Source: Chromatiales bacterium (GTDB lineage: Bacteria; Pseudomonadota; Gammaproteobacteria; CAMYNG01). From it: a stretch of 10,287 bases of DNA. This document shows, one piece after another, positions 1-7,208 of this stretch. The stretch spans positions 1 through 10,287 of the forward strand of contig JALSIK010000372.1 of NCBI GenBank assembly GCA_026990045.1, written 5' to 3'. Under the pieces are notes generated by a model that was not told where the DNA came from, searched no databases, and saw nothing but the letters and a program-made list of their open reading frames with translations. Numbering within the stretch: the first letter of the stretch is position 1; each line of letters starts with the position of its first letter. The position numbers and the translations under genes were made by a program.

Positions 1-567
1 GGCCGCCGCCGCCAGCTTGTACCGGCGCTTGCCCCGGTAGAACAGCATCACCGCCACCGCCACCGGCACCAGGATGCCGAGGAAAATGGCCGCGTAGTTG
101 GCCGCAAACACGGAATCGCCGAACGCGCCGGCCATGCGCTTGTCCGGGTTGAACCCCACCGCCGCCGCTTCACGGAAGATCTCCACCCCCATCATGAACA
201 CCACGAACAGGATCACGGCGACGTAACGGCGGATGTCGTCGCGATCGCGCGCCGCGTGGAAGAACAGGAAGTACAGCACGCTGTAGGCGATGATGGTCTT
301 GAGCACCGTGACGTCGTCGATGAAGTGCGGTGTCCCGTTGGCCACGGCCACCAGCAACGCCCACGCCGCCACCGCGTAGTAGAAGATGAACCGGGACTTG
401 AGCGGCGCCGGCACTTCCGACTTGCCTTCCCGCGTCACCACCCCGGCGATGGCCAGCAGGAGGAGGAGGTTGTAGACGTTGAACCCCTTGATCCCCAGGC
501 TCTGCGGGAAATGCAGGGCGTTGGGAATATAGATGATCAGTGCCGCCAGCAGTGCCTTGAGGTACAT
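1..567 (-). CDS. O-antigen ligase/polymerase-like membrane protein (Wzy/WaaL type), 3' part missing
   Basis: Only the first 189 residues are in the window; the frame runs off at position 1. The start ATG (567-565) shares its A with the TGA of the flippase gene, and a GGAGG lies 7 bases upstream (579-575). The fragment is strongly hydrophobic, with about six likely membrane segments near residues 4-20, 31-44, 59-76, 90-106, 115-131 and 158-177. A motif near residues 144-160 (R-M-A-G-A-F-G, then N-Y-A-A) resembles the R-x-x-G-x-F...N segment found before the large periplasmic loop in O-antigen ligase/polymerase proteins. By family, such proteins polymerise or transfer lipid-linked glycans on the periplasmic face of the inner membrane. 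Following the flippase directly fits that role. The catalytic loop lies outside the window, so polymerase versus ligase cannot be decided, and another polytopic EPS protein is possible. Confidence 0.72.
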   Translation of the reverse strand, partial: MYLKALLAALIIYIPNALHFPQSLGIKGFNVYNLLLLLAIAGVVTREGKSEVPAPLKSRFIFYYAVAAWALLVAVANGTPHFIDDVTVLKTIIAYSVLYFLFFHAARDRDDIRRYVAVILFVVFMMGVEIFREAAAVGFNPDKRMAGAFGDSVFAANYAAIFLGILVPVAVAVMLFYRGKRRYKLAAAA

Positions 568-2159
568 CACTCGGCCTCCGCCTTCCGTGCCGGCGGGCCA
601 CCCCGCCATCCACCCAGCCGCCGCGCCACGAAGTCGCGCGCCACCCTGATCTCGTCGAGCCCGAGCAGCCACCCGGCCGCGATGAAGGCCCCGAAACCCG
701 GGACCAGCATGGCGAGGTCGATCACCCGCTCCGCGGTCCCGTGCGGCGCCATCCAGATCCCCGCCACCAGGAAGGCCAGCCCCTTGGCCACGGCGACCAT
801 GACGAGGCTCATGACGATGACCCGCCACGTCGTGCCCCACAGGGCCGCCGCGATGCGGTACTGCAACGCCCGCGACAGCAGCATGGACGATGCCAGCGCC
901 GTGACGGACACCGCGAGGGACGTGGCCAGGGCGATGCCCGGCACCCCCAGCGGCCCCGCCAGCAGCCACGTGAGAATCACGTTGAGCACCACCGCGAACA
1001 GGCCCAGGGCCACCGGGATCCAGGGCCGCACCATGGCGTGGAAGGCCGCGAAATTGAACCACGACGTGGCCTTGGACAACATCCCCACGGACAGCGCCAT
1101 GACGACCCAGGACACGGCCCGCGCATCGTCCCGGTCGAAGCGGCCGCGCTCGAACAGCAGGGATACCAGGTCCTCCGCATAGACAATGAAGACGGTGGAG
1201 GCCGGCACCATCAGGAACACCAGCACCTGGACCCCGCGCCGGTGGGCCTCGGCCATGCCCGCCACGTCGCCGGCCGCCCACAGGCGGCTGAAGGTGGTGT
1301 AGAACGCGGTGCGCACGGCATGGCCGAAGATTTCTATCGGCACGAGGGCCAGCATGGTGGCATAGCTGAGCACCGCAATGGCGCCGGCCCCGACCCAGGA
1401 GGCGAATATCTGGTCCACGATGTCCATCACCACGGCGCCGGCAAAGCCGATGACCAGCGGCCCCACGTGCCGCAGGGCCGCCTGGAAATCCGGGTGGCGG
1501 ACCGCGAGCGCCGGCCTCAGGAATCGCACCAGCGTCTGCCAGTGAGCCATGACCAGGAGCAGGGACTGGGCGGCAAAGCCCGCGATCACCGCGTAGGCCA
1601 GCGCCCAGATCCCGTGGGCCGGCACGAACAGGAAGCAGGCGGCGATGATGAAGAGGTTGGAAACGATGCCCTCCAGCGAGGCCACGACGAACTTGCTCTG
1701 CGCAAAGGCCACCGCGGACAGGACCGCGTTGATCCCCAGCACCACCGTGGCCAGCGCCATGACCCGCAGCAGTCCTCCTGCCAGTTCCCTGGATTCGGCC
1801 CCGAGCCCCGGCGCAACGGCATCCACGACGAGCAGGGGATTGAGCGCCATGAGGGTGGCCGCGAACGAGACCGCCACCAGCATCAGGGTGAACAACGTAT
1901 TCACCCCCCGCCACTGGCCGGCGCCCCGGGCATCGCGCAGGGCGTCCATGTACCTGGGAATGAATGCCGCCGAGACGATGCCCTTCAGGACATTGGGGAT
2001 CACCGTGGGCAGCAGGTAGGCGACGAGAAAGGCGTCCATCAGGCCCGATGCCCCGAAGGTCCACGCGATGACCAGGGTCTTGACCAGGCCGAGGAACTTG
2101 CCCACCAGGTTGAGGGCCGACACCGTGGCCGAGGCGCGCAGTGCCATGCCGGCGCTCAT
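567..2159 (-). CDS. MurJ/MviN-family lipid-linked oligosaccharide flippase
   Basis: A 530-residue polytopic membrane protein of the MurJ/MviN branch of the MOP exporter superfamily, with about 14 hydrophobic segments, the usual family size. The N-terminus shows the family pattern: a GKFLGLVK segment (20-27), TFGASGLMDAF (34-44) and AAFIP (64-68). A central FERGRF block and a basic C-terminal tail are also present. Proteins of this family flip undecaprenyl-pyrophosphate-linked glycans from the cytoplasmic to the periplasmic side. Its place between sugar-assembly genes and a ligase/polymerase suggests it exports this polysaccharide's repeat unit rather than lipid II. Consistent with that, two positions that are Arg in E. 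coli MurJ are Lys here (21 and 27), and the Arg-Arg pair after the second membrane segment is absent, while the Asp (42) is kept. The start ATG follows a GGAGG at 2171-2167 with a 7-base spacer; an ATG four codons downstream (2147) is a weaker alternative. It overlaps the next gene by one base. Confidence 0.88.
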   Translation of the reverse strand: MSAGMALRASATVSALNLVGKFLGLVKTLVIAWTFGASGLMDAFLVAYLLPTVIPNVLKGIVSAAFIPRYMDALRDARGAGQWRGVNTLFTLMLVAVSFAATLMALNPLLVVDAVAPGLGAESRELAGGLLRVMALATVVLGINAVLSAVAFAQSKFVVASLEGIVSNLFIIAACFLFVPAHGIWALAYAVIAGFAAQSLLLVMAHWQTLVRFLRPALAVRHPDFQAALRHVGPLVIGFAGAVVMDIVDQIFASWVGAGAIAVLSYATMLALVPIEIFGHAVRTAFYTTFSRLWAAGDVAGMAEAHRRGVQVLVFLMVPASTVFIVYAEDLVSLLFERGRFDRDDARAVSWVVMALSVGMLSKATSWFNFAAFHAMVRPWIPVALGLFAVVLNVILTWLLAGPLGVPGIALATSLAVSVTALASSMLLSRALQYRIAAALWGTTWRVIVMSLVMVAVAKGLAFLVAGIWMAPHGTAERVIDLAMLVPGFGAFIAAGWLLGLDEIRVARDFVARRLGGWRGGPPARKAEAE

Positions 2160-2204
2160 GACGCCGCCTCCGCGCGGGCCGTCCGCGCAGCGGTTGCGCC
2201 GGCC
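2160..2204 (-). other. 45-base intergenic gap with a small GC hairpin
   Basis: This is the only gap in the cluster longer than 9 bases. It contains an inverted repeat, GCGCGG at 2172-2177 and CCGCGC at 2183-2188, with a 5-base loop, which forms a 6-bp GC-only stem. The stem directly abuts the GGAGG Shine-Dalgarno of the flippase gene (2171-2167). No T-rich run follows on the minus strand, so it does not look like an intrinsic terminator. It could modulate flippase translation or mark an RNA processing point, or it could be chance in GC-rich DNA. Confidence 0.25.
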
Positions 2205-4124
2205 TCAAGGCATGGTCGCACGATGCACCTCCTCCGGCAGCGGCCTGCCCCCGGCGGCCTCGCCCCCGTCCCGGGCGGCGTCCAGGTGACGCCGCGCCCA
2301 CAGCTCGTACATGAGCACCACCCACAGGGGCTCGCTGCGATCGGCGACGCCCCGTCCGTGTTCGTCGAGCAGCGTGCGCACGGCGGACGGGGAGAACGCA
2401 CCCCGCTCGATGAACGCGCGGCTGTGAACCATGTCCTGCAGCAGCTCGTGCAGGGGACCGCGGAACCACTCCGCCAGGGGAATGGCAAAGCCCTGCTTGG
2501 GCTTGTCCAGCAGCGCCGCCGGGAGGAGTCCCCGCGCCACCCGGCGGAACAGGCGCTTGGTGACGCGGCCCCGGATCTTGTGGTGAAACGGCAGCCGGGC
2601 GGCGAATTCCAGCAGTTCATGGTCCAGCAACGGGGCACGGGCCTCCAGCGAATTGGCCATGGTGGCCCGATCCACCTTGACCAGGATGTCGTCCACCAGG
2701 TAGCTCTCCACGTCGCCGGCGATGACCGCGTCCCCGGCCTCCAGCGCCGCCGGGAACAGCCCCTCCACCACGCCGTAATCATCCGGGGCGGCGGCCGTGC
2801 CCAGCAGTCGCGCCGCCGCTGGCGGCGTCATGAGGGCGACCCCGCTCAGGTAACTGCGGGGAAAGGGCAGCGACACGCGCGTACCGACCCAGCCCAGGCG
2901 CCGGAGCCGGCGGTTGCGGAACCGTCCCGCCAGCGCCGCCGCGATTCGGCCCGGCAGGCGTCCCCCCCACGACTGCAGGGCGTGCACGGTCAGGAACCTG
3001 GGGTAACGCTCGTATCCGCCGAAGGCCTCGTCGCCGCCGTCCCCCGACAGGACCATCTTGACGTGCCGCGCCGCCATGCGCGCGACGAGGAAGGTGGGAA
3101 TCGCCGAGGAGTCCGCGAAGGGCTCGTCGAAGTACCATGCCAGGTCATCGAGCAGGGCCAGCGCATCGGGCTCGACGACGAGTTCTTCGTGCTCGGCGCC
3201 CACGTGCCGGGCCAGCACCCGGGCATCGTCCAGCTCGCTGTACCGCTCCTCGCGGAACCCGATGGAAAAGGTCTTCACCGGCCGGTCCATGTACCGGGCC
3301 ATCAGGGCGACGACCACGCTCGAGTCCAGCCCGCCGCTCAGGAACGCGCCGAAGGGAACATCGCACACCAGCCGGGCACGCACCGCGTCGGCGAGGTGTT
3401 CCCGCAGGCGCTCGGCGAGCACATCCTCGTCGTCCTCCCACTTGGGCTGGAAGGCGAGGCGCCAGTAGCGGTGCAGCGACACCCCGCCCTCGCGGAACAC
3501 GAGGTAGTGGGCGGCGGGCAGCTTGGAGACGGCGCGGAAAATGCTGAGCGGCGCCGGCACGTACCCCATGAGACAGTACAGCCTCACGGCCTCGTCCGAC
3601 ACCGTGGTGTCCAGCCCGGGATAGCGCAGGAGCGACTTGAGCTCGGATCCGAACACCAGGGCTTCCGTGCCGGCGTGGTAGTAGAGCGGCTTTTTCCCCA
3701 GGCGGTCCCGCGCCAGCACGAGGGTCCGCTCGCGGGCGTCCCACACGGCGATGGCAAACATGCCGCGCAGGCGGGAGAAACAGGCCGTGCCGTATTCCTC
3801 GTAGGCATGCACGATGACCTCGGCGTCACCGCTGGAGCGGAAGCGGTGGCCGCGGGCCAGCAGTTCCCGCCGCAGTTCGGCGAAATTGTAGATCTCGCCG
3901 TTGAAGACCACGCACACGGAGCGGTCCTCGTTGTACACCGGCTGGGCCCCCGTCTCCAGGTCGATGATGGCCAGCCGCCTCATGCCCAGGAACGCTTCCG
4001 GCTGGTGATGGATCCCCTCGTCGTCGGGACCACGATGCGCGATGGCCCCGCACATGGCCCGGGCCACTTCCATCCCCGCCACCCGGGCCCCGGGCCGGGC
4101 CACGGCCCCGACGATGCCGCACAT
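2205..4124 (-). CDS. AsnB-type glutamine-dependent amidotransferase with intact glutaminase and synthetase domains
   Basis: A 639-residue protein of the asparagine synthetase (glutamine-hydrolysing) family. The start is fixed by MCGIVG, because Cys2 is the class II glutaminase nucleophile once Met is removed. The glutaminase half has HRGPDDEG (30-37), MRRLAIIDLETG (48-59), NGEIYN (75-80) and SGDAEV (98-103). The ATP-pyrophosphatase synthetase half has the P-loop SGGLDSS (263-269), FDEPFADSS (332-340), SGDGGDEAFGG (360-370) and KPKQGF (541-546). Glutamine-derived ammonia would be passed to an ATP-activated carboxylate. Inside a polysaccharide operon the likely substrate is a uronic acid or nucleotide-linked uronate. 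Precedents are the AsnB-like WbpS of Pseudomonas aeruginosa O6 and WbtH of Francisella, which are implicated in uronamide formation. A true asparagine synthetase remains possible. It overlaps the preceding glycosyltransferase stop by one base (TGATG) and has GGAGG at 4137-4133. A roughly 20-residue polar tail extends past the synthetase core. Confidence 0.93.
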   Translation of the reverse strand: MCGIVGAVARPGARVAGMEVARAMCGAIAHRGPDDEGIHHQPEAFLGMRRLAIIDLETGAQPVYNEDRSVCVVFNGEIYNFAELRRELLARGHRFRSSGDAEVIVHAYEEYGTACFSRLRGMFAIAVWDARERTLVLARDRLGKKPLYYHAGTEALVFGSELKSLLRYPGLDTTVSDEAVRLYCLMGYVPAPLSIFRAVSKLPAAHYLVFREGGVSLHRYWRLAFQPKWEDDEDVLAERLREHLADAVRARLVCDVPFGAFLSGGLDSSVVVALMARYMDRPVKTFSIGFREERYSELDDARVLARHVGAEHEELVVEPDALALLDDLAWYFDEPFADSSAIPTFLVARMAARHVKMVLSGDGGDEAFGGYERYPRFLTVHALQSWGGRLPGRIAAALAGRFRNRRLRRLGWVGTRVSLPFPRSYLSGVALMTPPAAARLLGTAAAPDDYGVVEGLFPAALEAGDAVIAGDVESYLVDDILVKVDRATMANSLEARAPLLDHELLEFAARLPFHHKIRGRVTKRLFRRVARGLLPAALLDKPKQGFAIPLAEWFRGPLHELLQDMVHSRAFIERGAFSPSAVRTLLDEHGRGVADRSEPLWVVLMYELWARRHLDAARDGGEAAGGRPLPEEVHRATMP

Positions 4125-5311
4125 CAGGCCGCCCTCCGCAACCGCTGCCCGCCCGCGCCGGGTCCGGCGCCGTAGGCGCGCAGGATCCGGTCCGCCACCG
4201 CCGGGATGCTGGCCTCCCGCTCCATGACGGCCCGCGCGCGGCGGCCCATGTCCGCAAGGTGCGGCCGCGCCGGTCCCGCCGCCCGGGCCAGGACCTGGGC
4301 CAGCGCCGCCGTGTCGCCGGGCTCCACCAGCCACCCGGTGTCGTCCTCGCGGACCCAGTCCTCGGTGCCGCTGATCCGGGTGCCGATGACCGGCAGCCCG
4401 GCGGCCATGTATTCGAGCAGGCTGTTGGACAGGCCCTCGTGGGTGGAGACCAGGACGCCCACGTCGGCCCGGCCCAGGAGCCGGATCACCTCTTCCCGCG
4501 GCTGCGCCCCCAGGAACGCCACCTGGCGGGCGATGCCCAGGGACCGGGCGCGCCCGGCGAGCTCCTCCGCCAGCGGCCCCTGGCCCACCACCATCAGCCG
4601 CGCGTCGTCCCGCCCGGCGAGCGCCACCGCCCAGGCCTCGAGCAGCATGGGCAGGTTCTTCTCGGGCACCAGGCGGCCGACGAAGATGGCGGTGAACGCC
4701 GCGCCGTCGCCCGTCCGCGCCCCGGCCTGCGGCCGGAACCGATGGGTGTCCACCGCGTTGGGGATGCGGTGGATGCGCGCGGGAGGGAAACCGTGCTTGA
4801 CCAGCAGGGCCTCCAGCTCCCGGCTGGTGGCCTGGACCGCGGTCGCCAGCCGGATGCAGCGCCGCAGCAGCCACAGCACCGGGGACCGCCGCCGCGACAG
4901 GATCCCGAGCTCGCTCTCCAGCCAGCCGGTGAGCTTGACCAGGACCGGCTTGCCCGCCAGCCGGCCCACCACGCAGGCGACGGCGGCCATGTGGTGGGCG
5001 ATGTGCACGTGGAACACGTCGTAGCGGCGCCGGTTGGCGAACAGGTGCCAGGCGAGCCGCGCCAGCATGACGATGCCGCCCACGACCCGCACCCGGGGAT
5101 ACGGAATGCGCCACACCGGGATCCCGTCCACCCGGTCGTGTTCCTCCCGCGCGCCCGCAGGGGTCATGGGCACGACGATGGACACCTGGTGCCCCCGCCG
5201 GCGCAGGTAGCGTGACAGCGTCGCGAGCTGGCTCTCCGCGCCGCCGCCGCCCGCCACCGGGTAGGTGCTCTCGAGCACCATGGCGATGCGCAACGGTTCA
5301 GCGGGAGCCAT
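4124..5311 (-). CDS. GT4-family (GT-B fold) glycosyltransferase
   Basis: A 395-residue protein with the two-domain GT-B layout. The N-terminal acceptor half opens with a beta strand and glycine loop (LRIAMVLE, then GGGGAES at residues 21-27). The C-terminal donor half has VGRLVPEKN (211-219), with the phosphate-contacting Arg213 and Lys218, VVGQGP (241-246), and an E-x7-E motif at Glu292 and Glu300 followed by YMAAGLPVIG. GT4 enzymes are retaining transferases that use nucleotide sugars, here probably building a lipid-linked repeat unit at the cytoplasmic face of the membrane. Donor and acceptor cannot be told. The ATG at 5311 is chosen because the first strand needs residues upstream of Met11 and a GGAGG lies at 5323-5319. 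This start places the gene 14 bases inside the end of the upstream AsnB-like gene. Its stop overlaps the complete amidotransferase start by one base. Confidence 0.9.
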   Translation of the reverse strand: MAPAEPLRIAMVLESTYPVAGGGGAESQLATLSRYLRRRGHQVSIVVPMTPAGAREEHDRVDGIPVWRIPYPRVRVVGGIVMLARLAWHLFANRRRYDVFHVHIAHHMAAVACVVGRLAGKPVLVKLTGWLESELGILSRRRSPVLWLLRRCIRLATAVQATSRELEALLVKHGFPPARIHRIPNAVDTHRFRPQAGARTGDGAAFTAIFVGRLVPEKNLPMLLEAWAVALAGRDDARLMVVGQGPLAEELAGRARSLGIARQVAFLGAQPREEVIRLLGRADVGVLVSTHEGLSNSLLEYMAAGLPVIGTRISGTEDWVREDDTGWLVEPGDTAALAQVLARAAGPARPHLADMGRRARAVMEREASIPAVADRILRAYGAGPGAGGQRLRRAA

Positions 5312-7208
5312 CGACGAACCTCCGGTGCCACAGTTCCAGCATGAGCAGCAGCCAGATCTCCTGGGTGTGGTCCCACGCCCCCCGGCGATGGCGATCGACG
5401 AGGCGGCGGATGAACGCCTGGTTGAAATATCCCCGCTGGCGGGCCCGCTCCGACAACAGGAGATCGCCCACCAAGTCGCCGAAGCCCCGGTGGTGCCGGA
5501 ACCACTCGCCCACGGGCAGGCCGAACCCCTGCTTTTTCTTCTGCCGGATCTCCACGGGCAGCACGTCCGCCATGGCCTGCTTGAACAGGTAGCGTTTCTT
5601 GAGGCCCCGCACCTTCCAGCCCGCCGGGATGCGGCCGGTGAAATCCACCAGGCCGGGATCCAGGAACGGGTAGACCACCGCGACCCCGGCCGCGCGCGCG
5701 GCACGGTTGACCTTGGTCAGGTCGTTGTCGGCGATGGCCATCTGCAGGTCGATGTACATGAGCCGGTGCAGCTCGGACGGCGCGCGCGCGTCCCGGTAGA
5801 TCATGCGCACCACGTCCAGCGATTCCTCCGGCACGAGCTCGGCGCGCAGCTCGCCGCTGAGCAGCTCGTCGAAATAATCGGAGGCAAACGAATCATCGGT
5901 GTAGAAGCGGTCGGGATTGGGCAGCGAGCCCCGGCGCACGAAATTGGCCAGCTTGTTGGTGGGCCGCCAGTCGAGCACCGCCAGCGCCTGCCCCACCCGG
6001 CGCGCGGGATGCCGCAGGAATCCCGGCAGATCGTGGAACCACTGGAACACCCGGTCCTTGGCGTAACGCTCGTTGCCACCGAAGATCTCGTCGCCGCCGT
6101 CCCCCGCCACCAGCGTGTCCACGCCGGCACCGCGGGCCATGCGGGCGCAGTAATAGGTCGGCACCGCGGACGAATTGCCGAACGGCTCGTCGTAGGCATC
6201 CACCAGGCGGTCGAGCACGGCCAGGGCGTCACCGGCACCCACCTGGCCGAAATGGGCGTCGGTGCCGAAGGCGCGCGCCGCCAGCCGGGCATACTCCATT
6301 TCATCGAATTCCGCCTCGCCGAACCCGATGCTGAAGGATGCCACCCGCCGGCCGGGGTCCTGGCGTGCCAGGATCCCGGTCACCGACGAGCTGTCGGTGC
6401 CGCCGGACAGGAAGGTCCCCCATCCTTCCCCGCCCGGGCGGTGCCGCTGCACCGAATCCACGATGGCGGACTTGAGGCGCGCGGTGAGTTCCGGTTCGGG
6501 ACCCTCCAGGTCCTCGGGGTACCCCGGCCGCCAGTAGCGCTCCAGCGTCACCCGCCCCGCGCGGAACTCCAGCCGCGTGCCCGGCGCCACCTTGCGCACC
6601 CGGCGGTAGATGGTGTGAGGTGTCGGAATGTAGGAAAAATTCAGGTGGTGATACAGGGCGTGGACATCTATCTCGGCCCCGCCCTCGGCCTCGAGCACCG
6701 CCCGCAGGAGCCGGAGGTCCGTGGCCAGGGCGATGCCGCCGGCCAGGGTGGTGTAATACAGGGGGTAGAAGCGGAAAGCATCGGTCACGGCCACCAGGCG
6801 GGCCTCCGCGCGGTTCCAGAACACCCCCGCGAACTTGCCGCGGAGCCCGGCCAGGGGACCGCAGCCCGCGACGCGCGCGGCCTCGTCCAGCGCGGCGCCG
6901 AGGCCGTCCGTCACCTCGCCCCCGCCCGCCGGGGCGGGAATGGCATGGTGCAGCAGCACGCCGTCCCACTCCGGGTCCTGCACCACCCGGGCCGAGCCCG
7001 AGGCGCGGGCGCTCACCCGGGGGCCGTCGGCCACCAGCCGCGGCGCCATGACGATGCCGCCGGCGGCCGGCCAGCCCGCATGCAGGGACTCGCGGCCGTA
7101 ACGCCGCGCCTCGCCGGGCGGGCTGAACACCACCAGGAAATCCCCCAGCGGCGCCGTCACCTGCGGTGCCGGCGTCTCCCGCTCCACCGCCCGTGGCTCC
7201 ACCGTCAT
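5298..7208 (-). CDS. Asparagine-synthetase-like protein with degenerate glutaminase domain
   Basis: A 636-residue AsnB relative. The ATP-pyrophosphatase synthetase half is well kept: FLSGGTDSSS (266-275), SFSIGF (291-296), YDEPFGNSS (339-347), AGDGGDEIFGGNERY (368-382) and KKKQGFGLP (557-565). The N-terminal half is not a working class II glutaminase. The protein begins MTVEPRAVER with no Cys2, and no RGPD, NGEIYN or SGDAE motif is found. Only the later part of that fold is recognisable (GLRGKFAGVFWN near 121-132 and DAFRFYPLYY near 143-152). No upstream in-frame start restores an MCG. Known relatives without the Cys include beta-lactam synthetase and lasso-peptide cyclases, which form amide bonds without glutamine hydrolysis. 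The reaction here is unknown; amidation or amide linkage of a sugar carboxylate is an inference. The ATG overlaps the upstream stop as ATGA, with GGAGG at 7218-7214. A further start within the N-terminal 20 residues is possible. Confidence 0.87.
   Translation of the reverse strand: MTVEPRAVERETPAPQVTAPLGDFLVVFSPPGEARRYGRESLHAGWPAAGGIVMAPRLVADGPRVSARASGSARVVQDPEWDGVLLHHAIPAPAGGGEVTDGLGAALDEAARVAGCGPLAGLRGKFAGVFWNRAEARLVAVTDAFRFYPLYYTTLAGGIALATDLRLLRAVLEAEGGAEIDVHALYHHLNFSYIPTPHTIYRRVRKVAPGTRLEFRAGRVTLERYWRPGYPEDLEGPEPELTARLKSAIVDSVQRHRPGGEGWGTFLSGGTDSSSVTGILARQDPGRRVASFSIGFGEAEFDEMEYARLAARAFGTDAHFGQVGAGDALAVLDRLVDAYDEPFGNSSAVPTYYCARMARGAGVDTLVAGDGGDEIFGGNERYAKDRVFQWFHDLPGFLRHPARRVGQALAVLDWRPTNKLANFVRRGSLPNPDRFYTDDSFASDYFDELLSGELRAELVPEESLDVVRMIYRDARAPSELHRLMYIDLQMAIADNDLTKVNRAARAAGVAVVYPFLDPGLVDFTGRIPAGWKVRGLKKRYLFKQAMADVLPVEIRQKKKQGFGLPVGEWFRHHRGFGDLVGDLLLSERARQRGYFNQAFIRRLVDRHRRGAWDHTQEIWLLLMLELWHRRFVDGSR
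5319..5323 (-). promoter_or_regulatory. Shine-Dalgarno of the GT4 gene, inside the upstream AsnB-like gene
   Basis: GGAGG on the minus strand, 7 bases before the ATG at 5311. It lies within the last codons of the AsnB-like gene and supports the overlapping start over the internal ATG at 5281. Ribosomes finishing the upstream gene would end 14 bases inside this one, consistent with coupled translation. Confidence 0.6.

Noticed and set aside
2205..4124. Calling this gene a housekeeping asparagine synthetase asnB
   Set aside because: All family motifs are present, but it is embedded and translationally coupled in a polysaccharide operon with a second AsnB homologue. A sugar-modifying amidotransferase is the better inference, so no gene symbol is given.
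741..4175. A plus-strand open frame of 1144 codons antisense to the flippase and complete AsnB genes
   Set aside because: The translation is low-complexity (rich in His, Arg, Gly, Gln, Pro) with no recognisable domain, and it lies over two convincing minus-strand genes. Long antisense frames of this kind are expected in GC-rich coding DNA.
4124..5704. An N-terminal extension of the third GT4 glycosyltransferase by about 130 codons
   Set aside because: The extra residues are a shadow of the AsnB-like gene end in another frame. The recognisable GT-B strand begins right after the ATG at 5311, which has its own Shine-Dalgarno.
3027..6106. A 20-base exact direct repeat (3027-3046 and 6087-6106) plus a shorter shared stretch about 20 bases before each copy at the same 3060-base offset
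   Set aside because: Both copies encode the conserved GDGGDE and ERY motifs of the two AsnB homologues, so the identity reflects protein conservation and shared codon choice rather than a mobile or regulatory repeat.
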